The notes below the pieces were generated by a model that was not told the origin of the DNA, did no database searches, and saw nothing but the letters and a program-made list of their open reading frames with translations. From contig JBIKKQ010000178.1 in assembly GCA_044360305.1 (NCBI GenBank), positions 1 to 6,917 on the forward strand: 6,917 bases of DNA. The letters are read 5' to 3'. Source of the stretch: QWPN01 sp044360305 (lineage in GTDB: Bacteria; Planctomycetota; Planctomycetia; Pirellulales; UBA1268). Position numbers and translations under genes: made by a program. Below are positions 1 to 5,723 of this stretch, in pieces. Numbering within the stretch: position 1 is the stretch's first letter; each line of letters begins with the position of its first letter.

Positions 1-487
1 ACCGGTCCGTGCATTCGCGGTCCGCGGCATCGCCCCGGGTGCGGAGGACGTCCGTCGCCTGCTCCAGCTGCCCCCGGCCGACAAGGTCGATGATCTCGCC
101 GGCGGCCGCGAGCAGCCCGCCGCGGGCCGTCGTCGCCGACGCGAACAGCGTCTGCTCCCTGGCGTCGGCGATGCGTGTCCGATACCCGGCGGCCAGGTCG
201 TCCCCCTCGCGCCGCAGTTCTGCGATCCGCCGCTTCGCCGCCTCCCACGCCTGGGGGTCGCCGGCGGCGTCGATCACCAGCTGGCGAATCGTGCGCCGGA
301 CCGAGGCGTTGCTCTGGACGATCCGATCGAGCGTCACGATCGACGGGACCGTGCCGGTCGCCAACTGCGTCATGTGGGAGTTCATGGCCCGCAACTCCCG
401 CAGGCTCAGGCCGGCCACGAGCAGCGTGATCAGCAGGAGGGCGACGAAGCCGCCGATGATGCGGCCGGGGATGGTCCAGGTGTTCAT
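1..487 (-). CDS. Methyl-accepting chemotaxis protein, N-terminal part (3' end beyond window)
   Basis: Only the first 162 codons are present; the frame is open to the left edge. The protein begins MNTWTIPGRIIGG and has a hydrophobic segment at about residues 9-28 (FVALLLITLLVAGLSL), the expected first membrane helix. Residues 30-162 are a long, mostly helical extracytoplasmic region with the pattern of a four-helix-bundle receptor domain (4HB_MCP type): a short stretch after the membrane ending in TVPSIVTLDRI, then charged helices rich in Arg, Glu and Ala. The second membrane helix, any HAMP domain and the signalling hairpin lie outside the window, so the receptor identity is inferred from this N-terminal layout and from its place directly after cheA and cheW on the same strand. 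The gap to cheW is 67 bp. The ATG has no clear Shine-Dalgarno site. A histidine kinase or diguanylate cyclase with the same sensor type is the main alternative. The ligand is unknown. Confidence 0.8.
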   Translation of the reverse strand, partial: MNTWTIPGRIIGGFVALLLITLLVAGLSLRELRAMNSHMTQLATGTVPSIVTLDRIVQSNASVRRTIRQLVIDAAGDPQAWEAAKRRIAELRREGDDLAAGYRTRIADAREQTLFASATTARGGLLAAAGEIIDLVGRGQLEQATDVLRTRGDAADRECTDR

Positions 488-554
488 GGCGTGGCGATTG
501 GTCGGCGCGGGGGAGTGTCGGGCGACAGGAGCGGGATGCGCGGGACTGGGTGCG

Positions 555-1058
555 TCACGGTGCCGGGGGTGCGGTCGCGGGCACGTCGAGCGTGGCGGCG
601 TCGGCGGCGGCGATCAGGTCGAGGTCCACGAGCACCTTCACGCCGGCTGCCCCCTTCGCCATGCCGGTGATGAACCGGGTGTCGATCGCGCCGCCGAAGT
701 CCGGGGGCGGCTCGATGTCGGCGGCGCCGAACTGGGCCACCTCCTCGACGCCGTCCACGATCACGCCGTAGGGCCTGGTGCCGCCGGTCGCCGAGGCGAC
801 CTGCGCGACGACGATGCAGGTCCGGTCGTGCTCCTCGGTCGCCGGCAGCCCGAACCGGACACGCAGATCGACCAGCGGGATCACCCTGCCGCGCAGGTTG
901 ATGACGCCGCGGACGTGCGCCGGCATCGTGGCCACGGGGGTGATCGGGCAGAGCCGGATGATCTCCCTGACCGCCCGCACGGGCACGCCGTACGACTCGC
1001 GGCCGAGCGTGAACGTCAGGTACTTGCCGGGAGCGGCCGAGTGGGAAACGTGGTTCAT
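555..1058 (-). CDS. cheW: Chemotaxis coupling protein CheW
   Basis: This 167-residue protein is a single CheW-like domain of usual family length. It starts with a strand carrying YLTFTLGRESYGVPV, followed by the helix AVREIIR and the diagnostic CheW core MPAHVRGVINLRGRVIPLVD at about residues 45-64, then LRVRFGLP. A later stretch, YGVIVDGVEEVAQF, and the final RFITGMAKGAAGVKVLVDLD complete the second half of the double-barrel fold. The last 20 or so residues are an Ala/Pro-rich tail without recognisable function. CheW bridges chemoreceptor tips and the P5 domain of CheA at the cytoplasmic face of the membrane. The ATG lies 14 bp after the cheA stop codon with no strong Shine-Dalgarno site, which suggests translational coupling to cheA. 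The next gene is a receptor. Start and function are both well supported. Confidence 0.95.
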   Translation of the reverse strand: MNHVSHSAAPGKYLTFTLGRESYGVPVRAVREIIRLCPITPVATMPAHVRGVINLRGRVIPLVDLRVRFGLPATEEHDRTCIVVAQVASATGGTRPYGVIVDGVEEVAQFGAADIEPPPDFGGAIDTRFITGMAKGAAGVKVLVDLDLIAAADAATLDVPATAPPAP

Positions 1059-1072
1059 CGCTGGTCGGCGGC

Positions 1073-3187
1073 TCAGGCCGCCGTCTCCGTGGCCCGGGCG
1101 CGGACGCGAACCAGGGCGCTGGTGTCGAGGATCAGGCCCACGCGGCCGTCGGCGAGGATGGCGGCGCCGGCGAAGCCGCGGCCCGGCGGGAACGTCTCGC
1201 CGAGGCTCTTGATCACCACCTCCTGCCTGCCGACGAGGGCATCGACGAGCAGGCAGCGGGTTTCCTGGCCGGCCTCGACGACGACGACGATGCCCGCGCC
1301 GGGATCGTCGATGGCCGAGCCGATGCCGAACTGGCGACCGAGCCGGAGCAGCGGCACGAGCCGGCCGCGGACGGAGACCAGCTCGCCCCGGCCGTGGACG
1401 GTGCTGACGGCCTCCGGCGCCGGGCGGAACGACTCGCGAACCGCCAGCGTGGGGATCACGAACCGCTGATCCCCCACCGCCACCAGCAGCCCCTCGATGA
1501 TGGCGAGCGTTAGCGGCATGAAGATCGTGAACGTCGTGCCGCCGCCGGGCGTCGCGGCGATCTCGACCTTGCCCCGGATCCGCTCGATGTTTCGCCGGAC
1601 GACGTCCATGCCCACCCCGCGGCCCGACACGTCGCTGACCCGCTCGGCGGTCGAGAAGCCCGGCGCGAAAATCAGGTCGAGCAGTTCGCGGTCGCCGAGT
1701 TCCTCGTCGGCGCGGATCAGGCCGCGTTCGACGGCCTTGCGCCGGATCCGGTCCAGGTCGAGGCCGCGGCCGTCGTCCGCCACCTCGATCACCACGAAGC
1801 CCCCCTGGTGCCGGGCCCGGAGGGTGATCGTGCCCTCCGCCGGTTTTCCGGCCGCCAGGCGATCGGCGGGAGACTCGATGCCGTGGTCGGCGGCGTTGCG
1901 GATCATGTGCACCAGCGGGTCGCCGATCTCCTCGATCACCGAGCGGTCGAGCTCGGTCTCCTCACCCTCGAGGACGAGCCGGATCTCCTTGCCGAGCTGG
2001 CCGGCGACGTCGCGGACGAGGCGGACCATTTTCTGGAACGTGCCGCGGATCGGCACCATCCGCAGCGTCGTCGCCGTGCGCTGCAGGTCCGCGCAGATAC
2101 CCCGCAGCCGGGCCAGCGACCGGGCGAGTTGCTCGTCGGCCACCCCCTCCAGCGCCGGATTCTGGGCGACCATCGACTGGGCGATCACCAGTTCGCCGAC
2201 GAGGTCGATGAGCCCGTCGAGCTTGCCGGTGTCCACCCGCACGGAGCCGCCCGCAACGGCCGGCCGCGGCGCATCCGCCAACGCAGGTGCGGCGGCCGCA
2301 GGTGCGGCCGGCGGCGGCGTGGGCACAGGCGACGCCGGCGCGGCCGCGATCGGCGCCGTCGGGCCGGCGCCGGGCCGTGGCGCCGCCAACACCGCCTCCA
2401 CGGCGTCGATCACCGCCGCCACGGGGAGTGACACGCTGTCGCCGGTGCGGCGGCCGTCGAGCCGGGCAGAGACCGCGGCGACGTAGCGGCCAAACAGGTC
2501 GGCGCCGGCGAGGACCACGTCGATCTCCGCCCGGCCGAGCCGCAGTTCGCCGCGCCGGGCCGAGTCGAGGAGCGATTCGATCTCGTGGGCCACCCGCTGG
2601 AGCACCACGAGCTTCAGCAGCCCGGCGTTGCCCTTGAACGTGTGGAAGGCGCGGAACGCGGTGTTGAGCGTCTCGGGATCGTCGGGGCGTTCCTCGAGCA
2701 CCAGCACGCCCTGCTCGATGTCGCGCAGCAAGTCCTCGCACTCGGCGCAGAACAGCTGCATCATGTCGGTGTCGATTCCGGCCGGCAGGAGCGACACCGT
2801 CTGCTCGGCCGGCGCGGCGTGTTGCGGCCCGGGCCGTGACGCAGGCTCGGTCCGCGGCGCTGGCTCGGCCGCCGGCAGGTCCGCCGGCCACGCCGGCAGC
2901 GGCCGACCGCGCTCCCAGGCGGTGACCGCCTGCTCCATCCAGCCGTGCCAGCCGGCGAACCGGCCGCGCTCCTCTGCAGACAGGGCCCCGGCCGCGGCTC
3001 GCGCCCATGCTCGGGCCAGGCAGACCGCCGCCACGATTCCGGCCGGTGCCCCCGTGGCCGCCGCCTCGACTTCCGCCAGTCGATCCGCCAACGGCCCGAC
3101 GGCGCGGTCGGGCGCCGTCTCGATCGAGGCCAGTTCGAGGCCGATCTGCTGGAGTCGCTGCCGGACCGTGGCGCTGGAATCTGACAC
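1073..3187 (-). CDS. cheA: Chemotaxis sensor histidine kinase CheA
   Basis: CheA autophosphorylates under receptor control and passes the phosphate to response regulators. With a GTG start at 3187 it has 704 residues. In order: a helical N-terminal extension (about 4-100), a Pro/Ala-rich linker (103-136), an HPt (P1) domain from about 139 with phospho-accepting His182 in AFHTFKGNAG, a second Pro/Ala linker (269-314), the P3 dimerisation helices (from about 316), the P4 ATPase domain and a CheW-like P5 domain (about 562-698). P4 shows the N box (HMIRNAADHGIE, Asn431), G1 (ADDGRG, 470-475), F box (APGFST) and G2 (GRGVGMD, 522-528). No receiver domain is attached, and there is no room for a P2 domain between P1 and P3. 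The frame is open up to an ATG at 3403, but that would overlap the divergent receptor start at 3375 and leave no promoter region; the residues after 3187 also look more like real protein. The start is therefore likely but not certain. cheW follows after 14 bp. Confidence 0.93.
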   Translation of the reverse strand: MSDSSATVRQRLQQIGLELASIETAPDRAVGPLADRLAEVEAAATGAPAGIVAAVCLARAWARAAAGALSAEERGRFAGWHGWMEQAVTAWERGRPLPAWPADLPAAEPAPRTEPASRPGPQHAAPAEQTVSLLPAGIDTDMMQLFCAECEDLLRDIEQGVLVLEERPDDPETLNTAFRAFHTFKGNAGLLKLVVLQRVAHEIESLLDSARRGELRLGRAEIDVVLAGADLFGRYVAAVSARLDGRRTGDSVSLPVAAVIDAVEAVLAAPRPGAGPTAPIAAAPASPVPTPPPAAPAAAAPALADAPRPAVAGGSVRVDTGKLDGLIDLVGELVIAQSMVAQNPALEGVADEQLARSLARLRGICADLQRTATTLRMVPIRGTFQKMVRLVRDVAGQLGKEIRLVLEGEETELDRSVIEEIGDPLVHMIRNAADHGIESPADRLAAGKPAEGTITLRARHQGGFVVIEVADDGRGLDLDRIRRKAVERGLIRADEELGDRELLDLIFAPGFSTAERVSDVSGRGVGMDVVRRNIERIRGKVEIAATPGGGTTFTIFMPLTLAIIEGLLVAVGDQRFVIPTLAVRESFRPAPEAVSTVHGRGELVSVRGRLVPLLRLGRQFGIGSAIDDPGAGIVVVVEAGQETRCLLVDALVGRQEVVIKSLGETFPPGRGFAGAAILADGRVGLILDTSALVRVRARATETAA

Positions 3188-3374
3188 GGGGATGCCCTGG
3201 GGCGTGCGACGGGGCCCGACGGATCCCGCGACCGCCAATCCTAGCTTCGCGACCGCGGCCCGGCGGCCGGCCGCCGCGGTCGGCCGCACGATCGTCATCG
3301 TCGGCGCGACCGGACGCCCGAATCCGCGAACTACACTCGACGAGTCCCCGTCACCGAACCCCGGCGGCACTGCC
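3188..3374. promoter_or_regulatory. Divergent intergenic region between cheA and receptor gene
   Basis: If the GTG at 3187 is the cheA start, this 187-bp spacer must carry the promoters for both the minus-strand cheA-cheW-receptor run and the plus-strand receptor. It contains a strong inverted repeat at 3251-3281. Weak -10-like hexamers are present: TACACT at 3332-3337 for the plus-strand gene and TAGGAT on the minus strand (3238-3243) for cheA. Neither has a convincing -35 box at normal spacing. I see no flagellar sigma-28 or sigma-54 type promoter. The role of the region is inferred from gene orientation, not from a recognised site. Confidence 0.5.
3251..3281. repeat. GC-rich inverted repeat in the divergent promoter region
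   Basis: The centre is a perfect 14-bp palindrome, GGCGGCCGGCCGCC, at 3262-3275. It is flanked by GACCGC (3251-3256) and its complement GCGGTC (3276-3281), with five unpaired bases (3257-3261) on the left. In an alternative pairing, GACCGCGG at 3251-3258 pairs perfectly with CCGCGGTC at 3274-3281. It could be an operator for a dimeric regulator, a hairpin in a leader transcript, or chance in very GC-rich DNA. The sequence alone does not decide. Confidence 0.55.
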
Positions 3375-4844
3375 ATGAACGCGATGCAGCGACTGCGGCT
3401 CACCCTGCTCGGCCCCCTCCTGATCCTGGCGGCGCTGGCCGCCCTGGCCTACGTCAACCAGGCCGCATTGGAAACGGCGCACGTCAACCGCTTCCAGTCG
3501 CTCCTCCTGGCGCACGAACTCCGGCACAGTTCCGACGAACTGACGCGGCTGGCCCGCACCTACTGCGTCACGGGCGATGCCGGCTTCGAGAGCGCCTACT
3601 GGGATCTGCTCGACGTCCGCAACGGCGTCAAGCCGCGCCCCGACGGCCGGACGGTGCCGCTGCGCACGCTGATGGAGCGGCAGGGCTTCACGGCCGCGGA
3701 GCTCGGCAAGCTCACCGAAGCCGAGGACAACTCCAACGCACTGGTGACCACCGAGACGATCGCAATGAACGCGATCAAGGGCCGGTTCGCCGACGGCCGC
3801 GGCGGCTACACCAGGGAGGGACCGGCCGATCCCGACATGGCCCGCCGGATCATGCACGACGAGCAGTACCACCGCGACAAGGACCTGATCATGCGGCCGA
3901 TCGACGAGTTCGAGAGGATGCTCGACGGCCGGACCGAGGCGGTGGCCGCCGCCGCCGGCCGGCGCAGCGATCTGCTCGCCCTGCTGGTGACCGCGGTGGC
4001 GGGTCTGGCGGCGGTGATCGGCTGGATGAGCATCGCACGCCATGCCCGCACACTGCAGTCCGCCGTGAACGACCTGTCGGCGACGTCCGAGGGCGTGGAC
4101 ATCGGCTCCGCCCAGGTGGCGGCCACCAGCCGGATGCTGGCCCAGGGCGCCTCCGAGCAGGTCGCCGCCGTCGGCGAGATCGCCTCCGCCGCCCGCGAGG
4201 CCGGCGCCCTGGCCACCGACAACGTCCGGCGCACCGGCACGGCGGGCGACCTCGTGGGCCGCGAACGGCAGGAGTTCGCCGCGTCCACCGCCCTGCTCGA
4301 CGAGATGGTCACGGCGATGGCAGCCATCGACGACGCGGGGGGGCGGATCTCGAAGATCAACAAGACGATCGACGAGATCGCGTTCCAGACCAACATCCTC
4401 GCGCTCAACGCCGCCGTCGAGGCGGCCCGGGCCGGCGAGGCCGGCGCCGGGTTCGCCGTCGTGGCCGACGAAGTCCGCAGCCTCGCCCAGCGGAGCGCCG
4501 TGGCGGCCCGCGAGACGGCCGCCCTGATCGAGACGGCCATCGCCCGCTCCCAGGCCGGACGGACGAAGGTCGCCGCGGTGGCGGAGGCGATCGGCAAGCT
4601 CGCCGAACGGTCGGCGGCCGTGGGCACGCTCGTGGACGAGGTCCGGGCGGGCAGCGGCGATCAGCACCGGGCACTCGACCGGATCGGCACCTCGCTCGGC
4701 CAGATCGAGCACACGTCGCAGCAGACGGCGTCCGCGGCCGAGGAAGGCTCGGCGGCGGCGGAGGAACTGTCGGCGCAGGCCCGCGGCCTCGTGGACGTGG
4801 TGGCGACGCTCGGCCGGATGGTGGGCAGCCGCACGCCCCGCTGA
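3375..4844 (+). CDS. Methyl-accepting chemotaxis protein without HAMP domain
   Basis: This 489-residue transmembrane receptor signals to CheA-CheW. Residues 8-27 form the first membrane helix and 199-220 the second. The extracytoplasmic part carries a helical sensor pattern known from many receptors and hybrid kinases: HELRHSSDELTRLARTY (47-63), VTGD, a WDLLDVRNG block followed by KPRPDG (86-91), RQGFTAAELGKL and a late IMRPIDEFE (172-180). Its ligand is unknown. The signalling tip DEIAFQTNILALNAAVEAAR (333-352) and AGEAGAGFAVVADEVRSLAQ (353-372) are well conserved, including Glu349, Arg352 and Glu355. Candidate methylation helices are near 255-275 and 446-468 (TSQQTASAAEEGSAAAEEL). The tip lies midway between residue 220 and the C-terminus, so no HAMP domain fits. 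There is no C-terminal pentapeptide tether for CheR. The ATG at 3375 places the first membrane helix at the N-terminus; upstream in-frame starts lie inside cheA. Only a weak purine-rich ribosome site is visible. The gene is divergent from cheA. Confidence 0.95.
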   Translation: MNAMQRLRLTLLGPLLILAALAALAYVNQAALETAHVNRFQSLLLAHELRHSSDELTRLARTYCVTGDAGFESAYWDLLDVRNGVKPRPDGRTVPLRTLMERQGFTAAELGKLTEAEDNSNALVTTETIAMNAIKGRFADGRGGYTREGPADPDMARRIMHDEQYHRDKDLIMRPIDEFERMLDGRTEAVAAAAGRRSDLLALLVTAVAGLAAVIGWMSIARHARTLQSAVNDLSATSEGVDIGSAQVAATSRMLAQGASEQVAAVGEIASAAREAGALATDNVRRTGTAGDLVGRERQEFAASTALLDEMVTAMAAIDDAGGRISKINKTIDEIAFQTNILALNAAVEAARAGEAGAGFAVVADEVRSLAQRSAVAARETAALIETAIARSQAGRTKVAAVAEAIGKLAERSAAVGTLVDEVRAGSGDQHRALDRIGTSLGQIEHTSQQTASAAEEGSAAAEELSAQARGLVDVVATLGRMVGSRTPR

Positions 4845-5073
4845 CCGGGTTGGAGTGCCTGCACCGGGGAATACGAACTGCGGGCGCCGATCAGTGTCCG
4901 GCCGGGCGCTCCACGAGTGCCAGCACGCGGAGGGGCCATGCCTACGCTTGTCAGCACCGCCGACTCGCTGAGCATGAACGTCCGGCGAGTGGGCGTGGGT
5001 GACCCCGAACCGTGCCCAGGCAAGTCTCACCTATTGGATGCACCCAGTAGTAACCCCGCGCAGGAGGCCGGGA
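4845..5073. other. Convergent intergenic spacer, no gene seen
   Basis: This spacer separates the convergent receptor and EF-hand genes. Open frames crossing it show no recognisable protein and no clear ribosome site. It holds an imperfect inverted repeat (4958-4995) and two copies of a 12-bp direct repeat, GAGTGCC(T/A)GCAC, at 4853-4864 and 4915-4926, matching at 11 of 12 positions. From about 5020 to 5055 it is noticeably less GC-rich than its surroundings. Transcription from both sides must end here or read through into the opposing gene. No T-run follows a hairpin, so a classical intrinsic terminator is not supported. Confidence 0.5.
4958..4995. repeat. Imperfect inverted repeat, possible bidirectional terminator
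   Basis: CGCCGACTCGC at 4958-4968 pairs with GCGAGTGGGCG at 4985-4995, 10 of 11 positions, around a 16-base loop. It sits between two convergent genes, where a transcript end is expected in both directions. No T-run follows on either strand, so terminator function is only an inference from position. Confidence 0.35.
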
Positions 5074-5655
5074 TCAGTCCTGCTGCGGCGGCTTCCGAAA
5101 GCCTTCCGCCGGCCCGCGGCCGCCGCGGTCGGGCTGGCCGGGCCCCGCGCCGCCCCGCTGCATGGCCCCGCGAAGTTGCGCCATGCCCTCGTCGAACTCC
5201 TCGCGTGACAACCGGCCGTCGCCGTCGTGATCGAGACGGTTGAACGCCTCGGCGCCGCCCGCGCCGGGCCCCGGCCGTTGCGGCCGCTCGCCATCAGCCC
5301 GTTGCGGCCGCTCGCCGTCAGGCCGTCGTGGCCGCTCGCCGTCAGGCCGCGTGGGCCATTCGCCGTCGGGTCGGCGTTCCCCCGCCCCGCCCGGCCGTCC
5401 GCGCTCCGCGGCGGCCGTCAACTCCTTGTCGTCGAGCGTCCCGTCTCCATCGGTGTCGAGCCGGGCGAACGCCGCCTCGGCGTCGGCGGTGCGGGCCTTG
5501 ATGAACTCATCCCGGGTCACCTTGCCGTCACCGTTGGCGTCGGCCCGCTTCAACATCTCGGCGGGATTGCGGCGAACGGGGGGCTGGGCTGCCGCCACGC
5601 TCGCGAGCGTGATGCAGACGACCGCGAGCGGGAGCGGGCGAAACAGGCTGGTCAT
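5074..5655 (-). CDS. Secreted EF-hand calcium-binding protein with RPDGE repeats
   Basis: The 193-residue precursor has a typical signal peptide: MTSLFRPLP, then a hydrophobic core (AVVCITLASVAAA), with probable cleavage after Ala23 before QPPVRR. No lipobox is present. Three canonical EF-hand loops follow: DANGDGKVTRDE (39-50), DTDGDGTLDDKE (67-78) and DHDGDGRLSREE (142-153), all with acidic or Asn/Asp ligands at positions 1, 3 and 5, Gly at 6 and Glu at 12. Between loops two and three is a hydrophilic segment with four octapeptide repeats of the type RPDGERPx (95-126). The C-terminus is rich in Gly, Pro and Arg. The protein should bind calcium outside the cytoplasmic membrane; its partner is unknown. 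The ATG at 5655 is chosen because a strong Shine-Dalgarno site lies 6 bases upstream and the signal peptide starts there; the open frame extends further upstream into the DUF1501 gene without sense. It follows that gene by 68 bp and is probably co-transcribed. Confidence 0.88.
   Translation of the reverse strand: MTSLFRPLPLAVVCITLASVAAAQPPVRRNPAEMLKRADANGDGKVTRDEFIKARTADAEAAFARLDTDGDGTLDDKELTAAAERGRPGGAGERRPDGEWPTRPDGERPRRPDGERPQRADGERPQRPGPGAGGAEAFNRLDHDGDGRLSREEFDEGMAQLRGAMQRGGAGPGQPDRGGRGPAEGFRKPPQQD
5278..5373 (-). repeat. Four 24-bp tandem repeats encoding RPDGE octapeptides
   Basis: Codons 95-126 of the EF-hand gene form four in-frame 24-bp units: RPDGEWPT, RPDGERPR, RPDGERPQ and RADGERPQ. 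The two central units agree at seven of eight residues, and the outer units have drifted. The unit length is a multiple of three, so copy-number change would keep the frame. The segment is a charged, Pro-rich and probably extended linker between EF-hands two and three. Confidence 0.85.
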
Positions 5656-5661
5656 GACGGG

Positions 5662-5666
5662 CCTCC
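5662..5666 (-). promoter_or_regulatory. Strong Shine-Dalgarno site of the EF-hand gene
   Basis: On the minus strand GGAGG lies 6 bases before the ATG at 5655, preceded by a run of six T at 5671-5676. This is the clearest ribosome binding site in the window, fixes the start of the EF-hand protein, and suggests that it is translated independently of the upstream DUF1501 gene. Confidence 0.8.
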
Positions 5667-5723
5667 GAAGAAAAAAGTGGATCGAAACAGGAACGCGTGG
5701 TCGGCGTGACGGTGATGCGCGGG

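Noticed and set aside
9..1469. A 486-codon open frame on the plus strand across the receptor, cheW and the end of cheA.
   Set aside because: Its translation is low-complexity, rich in Arg, Ala, Ser and Pro, matches no family I know and lies opposite three genes with clear domain motifs. It is a by-product of GC-rich third positions.
2628..3374. An upstream extension of the receptor gene in the same frame, adding 249 codons.
   Set aside because: It lies opposite cheA, reads as low-complexity Ser/Arg/Ala sequence and would bury the first membrane helix far from the N-terminus.
3188..3403. An upstream extension of cheA to an ATG at 3403.
   Set aside because: It would overlap the start of the divergent receptor and leave no promoter region; the added 72 residues show no domain character.
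3351..5030. A 559-codon open frame on the minus strand opposite the second receptor gene.
   Set aside because: The product is rich in His, Arg, Gly and Ala with no recognisable motif, whereas the plus strand encodes a complete receptor over nearly the same stretch.
4917..5243. A small plus-strand open frame starting in the convergent spacer.
   Set aside because: Most of it lies opposite the EF-hand gene, and the part in the spacer has no recognisable motif or homologue I can name, although a purine stretch (GGAGGGG) occurs near a later ATG at 4938.
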